Shown here: positions 23,985 through 36,429 of the stretch, in pieces
How the letters are laid out: each line of letters begins with the position of its first letter
How positions within the stretch are numbered: position 1 is the first letter of the stretch
NCBI GenBank assembly: GCA_003342895.1
Contig: PTFA01000414.1
Span: 335,690-399,689, forward strand
Reading direction: 5' to 3'
DNA: 64,000 bases
Source: Casuarius casuarius
Lineage: Eukaryota > Chordata > Aves > Casuariiformes > Casuariidae
Position numbers and translations under genes: made by a program
The notes under the pieces: model-generated
What the model was told of the DNA's origin: nothing
Seen by the model: the letters and a program-made list of their open reading frames with translations, nothing else
Database searches by the model: none

Positions 23985-24345
23985 TGAGTGGAGGGATTAA
24001 TTACAAAACTAATGGTTATACTTTTGTAATACAGTAACGTGCTGTAGTTACTCTGCACCTATAACGTAGTTACTCTGCGATACCTCTAATTACCACTGTT
24101 TCCTATCACTGGAAGGTTAACAGCATGACTGAATGACTTATTATTCCTTTAGTTTCCTCCTTAATACATTCACTGTGATGATGCTGAAGTTTATGCTGCC
24201 TGATGTATGTAACAGGTGTAAAATGCAGTAACTTGAGCTTTAATTTCAGGGACTGATAAATCACTTTATAATAATGCCACAATTATAGTGTAATTATAGT
24301 GTAATTACAGTCGCTGAATTATAAAGCGCAACTGAACTCTTTGTG
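23985..24345. promoter_or_regulatory. AT-rich island with repeated TAATTA cores (candidate enhancer/CNE)
   Basis: A sharp change from GC-rich to AT-rich sequence. GTAGTTACTCTGC is perfectly duplicated (24044-24056 and 24066-24078). An 11-base unit TAATTATAGTG is present in three near-identical copies (24281-24312), each holding a TAATTA or TAATTAC homeodomain-type core. No reading frame is supported. Its role as an enhancer is inferred. Confidence 0.35.
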
Positions 24346-27300
24346 GCTCGATGAGGATTAATACGCCCCGGCAGGTGCTGCCTCGTGTGTGCGCTTGTCA
24401 CCGGGCAGTGACGGGCCTGTTTGGGTTGAGCGGTTGTTGGATGGGGGGTGCTGTGACAACTCCAGAGGTGACACCCCTGTCCANGTCGGGGGCTAGGCCC
24501 CACCGNCGTGAGCCTGGGAACACGTGTTTGNGGTGGGGAGATCTCTGGAAATGCCCAGGTGGCAAGTGCGACTCCACCACTGCTTTGGAGAGACTTTGGG
24601 TGTGGAAACTGTGGTAGCATGAATGGGAACGGGCTTTCCCATGTCGCCTTTTGCAGACGCTGACGCGGGAGCCGCCAGGCTGGGAACTGCTGCCCGCGGG
24701 ACACCGAGCCCCACCAGCCTGCCTGCTCCTGCGTGGCCTGGGGGAGGTGGCCTGGGCACGGGCTGGTGGCTGCATCGCNGTCAGCGCTGAGGGTGCCTGT
24801 TGTCTAAGCCGTTGGCTCTGGTTGAACCTCCNTACGTGGTACAGGCTAACGTGAGTTCGGTGTCCCCATATCCCCCGCGGCAAGAGGTGCCCTGGATGGG
24901 CTGTGGATGGTCCCCGGTTTGAGCACTGTGTACAGGAGGGAAGGTTCACAGGGAGGCGTGAGCGTCTGGGCCGAGCGGGGAGAGGATGAGACGAGACCAT
25001 TAATGCTGGAGGCAGCGAGCGCATGGGAGTGAAGAGCCGGGGTTTGCCGTTGCCTGCTTTGAGTTGCTGTCAGGGCATCCTGGAGCGGAGGCTGTGCTTG
25101 GCCGAGCCTCCGGGGCTCCTCCGCCGGGTGGGGAGCGAGCATGTCTCCTCGGAGGGCCTGCCCTGCCTCCGGACGTGAACCGGCCCCGGGCGCGCANGAG
25201 ACCACCGAGTCTGCTGGGCCCTCAGCTGAGAGGGAGCCGAGCAGTGGGACAGAGCTGCTCCAGGGCAGGGCACCTTCCCCTGCGCTCCTCCTCTCCAGCC
25301 TGCCCTTCCCTCGNGCCTGCCCCACGGCTGCGAGGACAGCAGATGCGGTGGAGGAAGGAGGCTGGGGAGCGCCAGCCCCCCCGTTCCCCGTTCCGCCCAC
25401 CCAGCTGCGGAGGGGAGCTGGGAGCGTGGGGGAAGCATGGTCAGGTGGAGCAGGTCTCGCCAGGCTCACAGGGCTCGGCCCATCCAGCCTCCCTCAGGAA
25501 ATGCTCCTCTCGACTTNGGGCATGGGAATGGGGCCAGCTTCTCTCCGAGACAGGGAGAAAAGGGGAATTTCTGAGGTGCTCCAGGCTTGTGGTCCCAAGA
25601 GAGGCCCTCTACATCCTGCTGCTCAACCCCCTTTGGCNGCTGGGCCACCGCAGCGATGACCAGGCCATTGCCCCGTGGCCCGTGACTGCGCCGGCGGGTC
25701 CTGGTGGCGGGGCCTGGGGATCTCTTGCTTCCCCAGCTCGCCTTGCCATCGCGGCAAGCCAGCCGCGGCCAGCGGCCCGTCCCGCCAGGGAGAGCTGGCA
25801 CACGGTGCCCAGAGCCGCCTGGCCTGCTGGCTGCGGCCCCCCNCGGGCTGGGACCCGGCCCGACCCGCTGGCCGGCGCCTCACTGAGCGTAGGCTTTGGA
25901 GACAAGTCCACCTGCAGGGACCCAGGTGTGAAGGCAGCGTTAACTTCGTCATCTTCAGCTTGTGATTAAAATTAGCNTCTGGCCTCAGAGTTTGCACGAT
26001 CTGCCCCGTCCGTGCTGCCGCGGCGCTCCGCACACGGCTCCTGAGCGGGACGGGGGCCAGGGCACCGGCGGGAGGCAGACGGCCTCGCGGGGCGCTTTGG
26101 TGCTCACACAGCCGCCTTCTGAGGCAGCCCAAACAGGCAAAGCCGCGGCCGTGCCGGGGGCCCGCGGGAGCAGGTCGGGGCAGATGCCCGAGGTCGCCGG
26201 CAGCAGCTGAGCCGGGGCGCAGGGCAGCCCCGCGAGCCGACCATCTTTCCGAATTGAAGTGCTTTGACGGTCGAGCTCCCCAAACTGTCGAAAGGCAGCG
26301 CTCCCCTCTCTGTGGAGCNAGCGTGTTTACCTGGCTCTTGAGCACATTGAATGCACCGAGTCAGCACGTCTCCTCCCTTGGCGGCTAAATCCCGAGAAGC
26401 AAAGGGAGCAGGGCTTATTCTGGCATGAGCAGAAATGGCTTTTGGTGGGAGAAGAGCCAGAGTAGCTCGTCAGGTAGCAGGGAAGGCTGGGAAGAGAGAG
26501 GAGGGCTGTAAATGCTTAACTCAAATCAAACAACCCAAGAAAAACAAAGGGAGAAATGCAACCGAAGGCCACNGCCTCAATTTTATTCCAAGTCTCGCTA
26601 AGGCCTGGAGGAGCCATCCCTGCTCGGAGCAGGGGCCCTTTCTCACCGGCGTTGTCTCCCGTAGGGCTCCCCAGGAGCAGATGGGGGCTGGGGGGACGTG
26701 GTGGGACAGGGCGCTGGGGAGAGCTGGTGGGCACAGAGACAGGGCAGCGGGGAGCCGGTCGCACTGCTCAGCCTGGGCGCGTGGCTCAGTCCCTCCCTGC
26801 ACCTGCCCTTGCGGCCGGGCTGGGAATTCGGCCGACGTCCAGGAGCGCAGGGGCGAAGCAGCAGCGCCTGCCTCAGCGGTGAGCCGGGGCAGGCAGGACC
26901 CATTCTGCTCCCAGGCTGAGAACGAGCAGGCGACGTGGTCCGAGGCCAGGGCAGGAGAAAGCAAAAGGTGAATAATCCCAGGCCGGTGGCTCACCGAGGG
27001 CTCCCGCTCGCCCTGTGCGCTGCAGGAGGGCTGCTGCCAGCTCACGTAGTTCAGCCAGGCACGTGGTGCCGGTGCCCTGGGCCTGCACCCGGGGCGTCTG
27101 CATGTCCCGCATTGCAGCGGGGTCATTTTGCAGCCTCTGAGGCCTTTGCCCCGGGCCTGAACCTGGCCGCCTCTCCCTGGGCCCCTGGCACAGCCGTCCG
27201 CGGGGGTCCGCCCGCGCCGGGAGCCCGGGGCTGGCTGCCAGCAGGGAGGGCAGCGTCGCCCCTCCGCGCCCCTCGGCCTGCTCAGCGCCCCCAGGTCCGG

Positions 27301-28324
27301 CTCGGCCCCAGGGGCAGGGATGCTGGATGAGCCCCGTTATCTCCACCAGCCAGGCTCCAGGTGCCCTCTGCTCCCCTCGCTCCCCCCTCGGCGCAGCGAG
27401 CGAGGAGAAAGACAGCTCGCACAAAGGTGGCGGTGGCTGAGCAGGCAGTGCTAATTGTTGCCTTGACCTGGGCAATTGAATAAATGCTAATAAATGCCAC
27501 AGAGGGCCCTNCCGCCTCTTTAGCGCGGGCGGGGAGCACGGAGCCTCATCCATCACGCGGCGCAGAGCAGCGGGACGAGGCGCAGGTCNTGCCAGCTGGC
27601 TCCGGGAGGCGCCNGGCAGAGGCAGGGCTGGTGCAGGACCCGGCTCGAGCGGTGGCCTGGCTCACGGCGGGCACTTCTGGGAGTTCGGGCTGGGGAGGGA
27701 TGGCCCAGGCTCAAGGGACAGTTCGTTCCCACCTCCTGGGACCGCTGCGCTCTGGCACCCGGCAGAGGTCTTGACCGGCTCCTGGGTGAGCCAGGCCACC
27801 CTCTTTTGTCTTGCTGGCCCTGCTGTCACCTGAGCCTCCACCACCTCCCTCCCACAGCCCCAAAACCCATCCAAACAGCAGCTCTTGCCCAAAGGCTCTT
27901 AGACTGGGCTGGGCAGCAGCACGTTTGGTCTCGTGCAGGGGCGCTCAGCTGAGTCTCACCCGCTCCCCGGGTTTGGCACAGCAGTGGCACTAAGATGCGT
28001 TGGTGCAGGCTGGGGCTTTCCAAGGCTTTGGGGGGGGGTCACTACCTTGGCCATGGCTTTCAGGAGAAGATGCATGCTCAGAAATTTCCGCCTTAACGTC
28101 AGAGCACAGCTTGAGCAGGGAAAACAGGCTCTCCCTGTCCGCTCTCTGGCTCTCAGAGGCGGTAAAACTGGGACACTCCTTTGCTTAGGCTTTGCTCTAC
28201 CTTTATATTATGGGGCCTCAAGTGCAGGGATGGGGGAAGCTCGTTGCTGGAGCACGGAAGATAAAGTCTCAGTACTGCCTGAAATCGGGCAGGAACGGGA
28301 GGAGGCGAAGGACGAGCGAGGACA

Positions 28325-28342
28325 GGGGGGGGGGGGGGGGGG
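28325..28342. repeat. Poly-G tract (18 G)
   Basis: Eighteen G in a row, with a second interrupted G-rich run (28427-28447) about 85 bases on. Both are potential G-quadruplex sequences. Confidence 0.9.
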
Positions 28343-28684
28343 AGGTTGCCTCGTGCCGCCGTGGGGAGCACGGCCAGGCGCGGGCTCAGCGCATGGGCAG
28401 GATGGGATCCTGCCGCTGCCCGGTTGGGGGGGGCGGCGGGGGGGGGCACAGCCTTTCCCAGTGCACGCTCTGCCTCAGCCGGGTGCTGCTGTGAGCGGCC
28501 CCCGTGCCTCCCGCAGCCGCGACCTCCACCTTTGCTGCTCCCTTTGGGGCTGCCCGGGCGCCCCGGCACGCTGCCTGCTACGGTGCCGGCCCGTCTCCGT
28601 GCGGCACGTCCCCTTGCTCCCCGCACCAGCCCTTTCCTGGCCTCCGCTGGCGCCGCCGCCTCCCAGCCTCGCCGGCCTCGCTCT

Positions 28685-28850
28685 TCGTTATCTTGGTGGG
28701 ACCCATATAGAGATATATAGATATATGTAGATACATATTTTTTTTAAATTTCCATTCTGTTTCTTCATAAGAATGCAAACCATTAGATATCTCTCCTGTA
28801 ATTACAGTTAATTTTGTAACCAGCACCTTAATTGGCTTGGGCTCCGATGG
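28685..28850. promoter_or_regulatory. AT-rich island with TAATTAC/TTAATT motifs
   Basis: An ATAG/ATAT-rich low-complexity part (28706-28760) is followed by TGTAATTACAGTTAATTTTG and CCTTAATTGG. These are three homeodomain-type cores within about 45 bases. The island sits directly after highly GC-rich sequence. Confidence 0.25.
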
Positions 28851-31800
28851 GGAATTCTCATGGGAGGGCGAAGCAGAAATATTTTGACGTGCTCTGTTCT
28901 TTCAGCTCGTTGTTTAGACTGGAGACGTCGCGTGTGAAGTGGGAACCAACTCGTTCAGGCCCCGGAGCCATCCGGGAGGCGCCTCGTGGAGCCCGGGCGC
29001 TCGCGGAGGCTCTGCCTCCTCGGCCTCAGGCCGGGGCTCGCCGGCTGGCGGGTGGGCGAGAAAGCGGGGGCCGCCGGCACCAGAGCCGTCAGCAGAGCTG
29101 TGCTCCAGGCAAAATTGCTAACTCAGATTTCCTGAAAATGCCCTAAAACAAAGACAGAAATTCCAAAAAAAATCAAGCGCCACCTCCCCGCATGGGAGGT
29201 TTGGGGCTGTGAAGGGCAGGGGAGGTGGCGGCGTTAGCCCGCGCACCCCGGCACAGCCCGGCATGGCCCGGCACGGCCGCTCGTCCCTGCGCTGCCCGGT
29301 GCTTCGGGTGCCGCCGGCTGAAGGACGGGCAGGCTCAGCCGGGGCTCAGCGCAGTTTGTTTTTATCTAATCTAGTTTATTGTTGAATGAAACAATAACAA
29401 CAAATACAGGCCCTGAAGACAAGCCATAAATAATGCAAAAATCAAACAAGCGAGAAAGGGGGAAAGAAAAAAGGATTATACATGTAAAACCAGCACAAAG
29501 AGAGCCGGGCCGGGAAGAGGGATCTCTCCCCCCCGCGGTCTCCATCACTCATGCTTTCTTCTGCCTCCTTTTTTTCTCTGCTTCTCTCTTTCTGCAAATT
29601 CCTGCGGCAGTATTTTTGTTATTACGTGAACTAAACTTAATAATACTGGGGAGAGAGATGGAGATCTGGCTGGCGGGGGAGAGTCCTGAGAGGAGATGGA
29701 TGGAGAGCGCTGGGGCCCTTCGTCTCCGGCAGCACCTGGCGACACAGCGGAGCGGCTGCCGGGCCCGGTCCGCCCCGATGCCGGCGGCATGGCCAGCGCA
29801 GGCAGGGCGCTGCCTCGGCGTGCGCAGGGCTGGCGGCGCCTCCCGCGCCCTCGGCAGCCGGGTCTGTGCCAGCACCGCCGGGGCGTTAGCCCAAAGCGAG
29901 CTTGGCCGGGCTGCCCTGCGGCTGTGGCGCTGCCGCTGTGCAAAGGCTTTTGAGGCTGCCTATTTTAGGTAGCAGTATAAAAATATCCAGGCTGGTCCTA
30001 AGCGGAGGTAAATCAGCAGGTTTCCCTGGAGCCAGTGAAGCTGCCGAGTTTATGGTGTCTGAAGGCCTCGTGCTGTTATCCCGGAGGTGGGTCTCCGGAA
30101 GGTGCAGCGCTCCAGATGAGCCTGCGTGCTTTCCAGCGCTAGCAGGGCTTGGCGGGGCATTTAGGGAGCCTGGTGTGGGAGCGGAAGGGGTGCCGTCGGT
30201 ACAGCCTAACCTTAAGTTGAACATGAGTTTGGTGTTTGCAAGCAACATCACGCCGTCCTGCTGGAGACAGAGGATGCNGGGGTCTCAGCCGTGGCGAGCT
30301 GGCAGCGAGCGGGGCGATGTGGTGGCTGAGACTGGGGCTGTCGTGGGGCTCACGTCCCAGAGCCGCTGGAGGGCTGGCGGCCGCCCCAGCCTGGTGCTGC
30401 TTCGGGGGACGCGGCGGTGTCGGAAATGCTTTGGCGGCGGAGGAGAGCTTGGGAGGAGGGCAGCCCCCCCCCACGGCCCCCTGCCGGGTTACGCTGCACA
30501 GCAATGCCAGCCGCACCTGGTTTGGAGGCAGCGCGCTGGCAGCGGGGTGACTTTGCAGCCGCCACTTCAGTGCTGGATCAGGTGTTGTCCTGCCACTGAC
30601 ACAGAAGCGGGACCTGGCGTGCGCCGTGTTGCCGCNCTCCGGCTGATTCAGCAGAAACATGATAGCGGGCTGAGCTGGCTCCGCTGTGCCCGGCCCGCGG
30701 CAGCGCCCGGCCCAGCGGCCTCGGCACGGCGCCAGCGCCCCGGTCCTGCAAGGCCGTCAGCGCCCTGGGCCGGGAGAAGGTGGCAGTTTTCTCCAGCGTC
30801 CGCAGGAGCGGGACCATGGTCTGGGCTCCAGCAGCGGCAGCTGCCCCTGCTCCCCGCAGGGACGTTTGCGGTGCTGCCTTGGGAGAGGCCTCACCCTGAG
30901 CCGCCTGGCTGGCTGCGGGCGCGGCGGGCCGCGCGCGGGGTATGCCTCTGCAATGTCATCTTGACCCTGGCAGCGCTCCCAGAAGACACTCTTTTGACAG
31001 ACCTTTCCTTCACCTCGGTGCAAATGTTTCCATAGCCCTTAGAGAAGGCTGAGGTTTTTTCCAGTCCTTCTTGCACAGCTGCAGACTGGGGAGAGAAACA
31101 TTTAGAGACCCTCATGGTGTGCTGAAGCCTGGGTGCAGCCATGCCTCTTCTCCACTGCACTCTCTCATCACTCAGGTGCCCACTAAAATGTCCGGGTGAC
31201 CTGGTCCCAGGAGTCGCAGGGAGGAGATGTGCTGGAGGAAAAAAAAGAAGGCGAAAACCCCACTGGACTAGTTGGTCCATGTCCTTTCCAGCCCGTCCCA
31301 AGAAGACATCCTCCTCCTGGTCTCCCGCTGACCTTGTCTGAGATGGCTCAAGTGATGGAGCCTCTAGGCCAACCCTTGGGAGATGTTCCTCTGGCGCGCC
31401 GAGCTCTCCTGCTCTTTGTCTGCTGGCAGAAAAACTCCCAGCCTCTTCCCACTTGCCAGACATGGAAAACGTTGGCCCAACAAATGACACCCGCCTGGGC
31501 AGTGGGGGCCAGCCCGTGTCCCGGGCCCCCCCCGGCCGATGCCTAGGGGAGCAGGGCTGGCTCCGCGCCCGGCTCCACGGTGCTCTGCGCCNTCACAGTC
31601 TCATTTATCTCTTGCTAGCTCAGGGCTTCACACCTGAGGCACCCACAGCTGCCTTTGCAATTACTTATTGATCACTTGTCAGGATGTTTTCGTTGCTGAG
31701 GGGTCACTGAAGCATCTGCGGCCAGAAAGAGAGCAAAAAGCCTTTAAAAATGAGGGAGCAAAGGTGTGTGGAGGTTGAGCAGCACTAGCACAGCAAGAAG

Positions 31801-33384
31801 CGGCCTCAGCAAAAAGCTCTGAGCTTCGGCAGCCTGCAGAGACGGCCGAGGTCTCCNCCCCACCTCCCGAACCTAGAACTCGCTGCCTGCCCACTGGGGC
31901 TGCAGACCTCTCCCAGGGTTGGCTCTGGGCTGCCATTGCTTATCTCCCCACTGGTCACATCCATCCCTTCATCGAGGGGAACAGATTCGCAGCTGGGGTC
32001 CTGAACAGGGAGCAGCCCAGAGCTAAACTGGCAGACGGCCACCCCAAAGTCTCTCTTCCAACTTGCTGGTCCTGCAGCCCACCCTAGCGCCCTGCTCCAC
32101 GCCGCCCTCCCTCCCCTTTTACTCTGCTCTCCTGCGTCACTTGGCTCGATGTGTCCCCGACTTAACCAGCGTGATACGGTGGGGCGCAGCATTTGGCGTG
32201 GCAGAGCCTGGGCCACGAGGAGGTCGTGGGTGCATGGCGGTGCCGCCGCNGGGCGTGAACAGCGGGGTACTTAGTGCCAGCCGGGCTCTGTGAGTGCCGG
32301 NAGGGGATTTGCGGCTTAGACACAGCCCAGGGCTCTTCTCCAGCTGCGGAGCACCTGCCACAGTGGATCGGGTTGCAGCACCCCCAGTCCAGGCTCCCGC
32401 CTCGCAGCAGCTGAAAGCAGATACTTCAGCAGCCGGAGCAAAATTTCCCCACTGCATAATTGTGCAAGCACATGGATGAGGGGGAGCCCGTGACCCCCAA
32501 CCGCTTGTGGCTGGTGCTGGCTCCTCGAGGAACCCTTTGAGCCACTAACCATTTTCTCTGCCCTTCTCAACCCCCTCTACTTCCCCAAAATGCTGCATCT
32601 GGAGGGTTTCAAGCTGGGGAGACCAGGCCAGCACAAGGACTCCAAGGGACCAACCCTTTGCACTGCAGCCACCAGGTTTCATGCCCTCCGTTAGCAGCCC
32701 AGCCGTTAATGAAGGCCCCATGGAAGATGGTGGATTTCCATGAGCCACCAAGAGGCTCCCATGGGACCAGGGCAGCTGCTGCCCAAACCAAAGGGCCTCG
32801 ACAGCCTGAAACACAGAGCNACGGGAAGGGGCAAACCAGCGCTGTAGGGAGCAAGGCAGCTGCTCGGTGCCACTAAGCCAAGGGGTGCCCAAGCCTGCGG
32901 CTCTGGCTGCCAGTCGAGCCATGGGGCAGCACTGTGCTGCNGGGTGTCCAGTCGTTATTCCCTGCAGCAAGCCCGCAGCGTGCGCAGGGCTCATTCGGCA
33001 TCTCGCATTTTGGGTTCTTGGCTCTTACGCAAAGCAGCGCGGTGCAGGGAAGAGCTACGCAGCAATAGCAGCGGGGAGCAGCAGCAAGACTTGAAGGACA
33101 AAAGAGGAGACCAGAGGCAAAAGAAACCTCTGACCACCTTTGCCTCAACCAGCAGTGCTTGCAGCAGGATCGGGCTGGCGCTGCCCCTGCCTGGGGTGTG
33201 AGAGCAGGGCCGAGGGAGCGGCGAAGGGCCGGGCCACCACAAGGGACCGGGCTTCCTCCATGCTCTGTGCCCCGGCCCCTTGCGCCCAGCCATCCACCCT
33301 GGGGAGCCGGGCAGCCTGTGCTGCCTTCTGGGCTTTGGCGAATGCATGGGAAAAGAGGAGGAGGAGCAGGTCAGGGAGGGAGAG

Positions 33385-33388
<4 letters not shown>

Positions 33389-33437
<49 letters not shown>
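33389..33437. repeat. (AG)n dinucleotide microsatellite
   Basis: About 24 AG units without interruption, preceded by a purine-rich stretch from about 33350. Confidence 0.95.
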
Positions 33438-33439
<2 letters not shown>

Positions 33440-35179
33440 AAGAAGCAGGGCCCACAAATGCACGTTGGCCGTGGAGGGAATGATGGAGAGCGGAGGAAAT
33501 AGGCACGAACGTGTCTGGCAAATTAAAGCTGCTGCCTTTGTTTTGCTGCTTTGCAGATAGCTACAGGAACACTTAGTGCAGAGCCCGGGGTCTGGATAAG
33601 CAACTCTTTTAGCAGCAGGAAAGGTTGTTAAATATTTATTTGTAAACCTGGAGTCTTTATCTCTAAAATGTAGTCAAGTTCAATAAAATTTGATTTAGTC
33701 GGAGCAGCTGGGAGGAGACGAGCGCACTGACTCCGAATACCGCGCCGTGGAGGGTTCATGCAATGCCGGCGAGCTGGGGCCGGCGGTGGGCCCGAGGTGG
33801 CCCTGCGGCTGGGGCGCTGGGGACCCGCCGCAGCACGGGGCTGGGGACACCCGCCAGGGCTGCTCCTGCGGGGCCAGGGCCGCTGCCGCGCTCCCCGCCN
33901 GGCCCGGCTGAGCCACCAGAGCACCGCGGGGCCCCGGGGATTTGGCTGGCTTCACCCTACATTGCCCGTCGTCATCGTAGAGGCTCTCAAAAGCATCTGG
34001 TCCGAGGCTGACCGTCGCCTGCTCTGTAATTTATGAATGCCAGGTGGGGGGTTATTAGCTGACGCGGGGATTTTGCTGTTTGCTTGCTGTCGGCCGGCAG
34101 AAGCTGCCGAGCGCTCGCTGTCCGTGCAGCAAGCCCATGTGCCCAGCCAGGCGCCCGCCGGGGCTGGGGCCGGGGCAGGTTTGGCTGGGAGCGGGGCTGT
34201 GCTCGCACCCCGGGGCAGGCAGCGCTCAGGGCTGCGTTTGCAGGCTCTAGACCAGCAGCCTCCCTGCCGCGGCTCTGCGCCCAGCCGGGGACACCCAGCA
34301 GGTCCTGTGGAGGCAGCGCGGCCAGGCGCTCCCCTCTGCTCTGCTCCGCGCCGCCTGCCTGGGAGGGGGCTGCGCCCAGGGCCCCGCATGGAGANGGCAG
34401 GCTGGAGAGGATGGGGGGCACTTGACACCACATCTGTGGGTGTGAGTTTTTCTTTGGTTCACACTGTGATCTTTGTCTAATGTCAGTAAATCCAGCAGCA
34501 GCTCCTTTCTCATTGATTCTTTTTTTTTTAACGTGACAAATGAGAGCCACATTAGGGCCACGTCACTCCCTCCCGGTGCCCAGCCTGGTAACTCAGCCAC
34601 CCGGCCTGATCCTGACGGGCAGCACACCCTGGGGCACCTGGAGGCGCTTGGGCGATCAAGTGTCAGGCAGGTTTCATGGCCCCCTTTGGAGCAAATTTGG
34701 GAGGTGTTGCATGTTGCAAAGCCCCCAGTGGGGCTGTGTCTCAGCCACCTCGCAGCTCCCTGCAGACTCCAAGTGCCCCAGAGCAGCCACCAGCTTCCCT
34801 TGCCCGGCGACGCCAAGCCCTTGCCCTGAGATTGCCCTAACGAAGGTGCCAAGGCCGCTCGGGCGCTGCCGTAGCCCCGTCCGGCCCAGCCGGCAGGGAC
34901 AAGCCCGTGTCCTGCCAAAACGTGGTGGCTTCTTGCAGCAGCAGGACCAACACGTGGACACCTGCAGCTGGGGGCTGCGACGGTTTGCTGACGCTAAGGG
35001 AAACCCGCCACGGTGGGGGCATGTGTGAGAGTTGCCAAAACCGGGGCTTGGTTGTTGACCGCGGCTCATGATTTCAGTCGTTTTTGGAAGGTGCCTCTTA
35101 GTGCCCACCATGCCTTGAGGCACAGCTGTTCTCTCCAAAGTGCCCAGAGGTGGATGGGAAATGGAAGTGATTTAAAGCT

Positions 35180-35430
35180 CATCTTAGCCCTGAATTTTTC
35201 AGCTTATTCATTGTCTTTCTCTCAAAGCTCTTATGTGACTCTGGCTATTAAGATTACGGATGTTTTTGTCAGGGATTGTATTTATCATGGATTTAAATTT
35301 AGCTGAGAACTAATAACACGTGAGGCGTGTCTAGACTTTAATTCCATGCAAGTGGGCTTGTCTGGGCTTTAATGACATGCACATTTTGTGCTGTTCATTT
35401 ATCATCTGTTTGCTTATCATTTACCTCTTG
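35180..35430. promoter_or_regulatory. AT-rich island with a duplicated CTTTAAT-CATGCA module
   Basis: A 22-base module (GTCTRGRCTTTAAT, then two variable bases, then CATGCA) occurs at 35329-35350 and 35360-35381, with 18 of 22 positions identical and a 31-base period. The surrounding 250 bases are AT-rich and lie in GC-rich DNA about 2.4 kb upstream of the LINGO1 exon. A regulatory role is inferred. Confidence 0.3.
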
Positions 35431-35739
35431 GGCTGCGAAGCCATTGCTTGCGCGCGCAGGCTTGGCTGCCGCGTCTCGCNGGCTCTCGCGGGCCCAGGCT
35501 GCAGACGTGCGCGCTCTGGGGCGCCACAGGTATTTAGCCCTCACCAGACAGACCATCACGCTGGGAGGCTGAGGACCCGTTCCCGAGCCGATGTAGCTGA
35601 AGCCCCTCAGACCGCGTTTTGTTTTGCTTGCTTTGGTGGCTTCTCAGCACGGCTGGGAGGAGCAGGAGTCGGTTTCTGAGGAACACCGGCCGAGGGAGGC
35701 TGCTCGGGGCCAGCGCCCATTTGCAAGCGGGTCTCGGCG

Positions 35740-35779
35740 CAGCAGCAGCAGCAGCAGCAGCAGGAGGAGGAGGAGGAGG
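35740..35779. repeat. (CAG)8 followed by (GAG)n
   Basis: Eight CAG units run directly into GAG/AGG units. No supportable protein frame crosses it, so it is treated as a non-coding trinucleotide tract. Confidence 0.9.
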
Positions 35780-36118
35780 CCTTCGCATCTGCCATGCCTG
35801 CAGCGCCGGGACCCTGGCAGCCCATGGGGAAGCACAGGGGACAGGCCGCTGGAGACGGACAGGGAACCAGGATGAAACCACTGGAGGGTTTCTGTGGGGC
35901 TGCCCGTGGCTCGCAGCCGAGCCCGTGCCAGGCCCGAGGGCCATGCGCGGTGCCAAGGCCGGCGGTTGCTGAGGTGGTGGCGGTGGATGTTTTATGGCCA
36001 GTACCTCATCTTTCATCCTTGCGCCTTGCAAAAAAAATAATTTTTTGGAATAATTTTTTTGGAACAAAAGTTATACTTGGGCCACATATCTATAGGAAAT
36101 GATGAACATAAACAGAAG

Positions 36119-36309
36119 CAATGAAAGTAATGCACAAAATCTGTACCGGACCCATAAATAGTGCTAGAGCAGGGAAAGTAATGCACAGGATATATAATGA
36201 TGGATATAAACCGAACCAATGAAAGTAATGTATTGGGTATATTCAGCGATAGCCATAAATAGCATTAGTGGAAGCAATACAGAGTGCACACATTACAATA
36301 GATATAAAC
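36119..36309. repeat. 98-bp AT-rich tandem duplication with a ~49-bp sub-period
   Basis: CAATGAAAGTAATG (36119 and 36217) and GATATAAAC (36203 and 36301) both recur at exactly 98 bases. CCATAAATAG recurs at 101 bases (36152 and 36253). A third GAAAGTAATG at 36174 points to an older unit of about 49 bases. Copies are diverged, so the duplication is not recent. It lies in an AT-rich block (36010-36420) that also has two adjacent ATAATTTTTTGGAA-like units (36038-36064). Confidence 0.75.
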
Positions 36310-36429
36310 ACAGTCCAGCACAGCTATACATCTAATATGCAATATTAATATGATTTGATCCCTCGTAACAGCTCGAACAACACAGAAAATAAATGCAACA
36401 GCAGCACCGTGACAGGCGCTTTCACGTCC

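Larger units (their letters stand above)
24346..35179. other. Non-coding flank or intron of LINGO1
   Basis: GC-rich sequence with homopolymer G runs and many isolated Ns. AT-rich patches at 27450-27500, 29340-29500, 33600-33710 and 34440-34560 may be regulatory elements. No exon, RNA gene or interspersed repeat is recognised. A 377-codon open frame (29902-31035) has no recognisable domain and is not accepted as a gene. Confidence 0.45.

Noticed and set aside
25064..25969. 301-codon frame in GC-rich sequence
   Set aside because: Several N codons, strongly GC-biased composition and overlapping open frames on both strands indicate chance.
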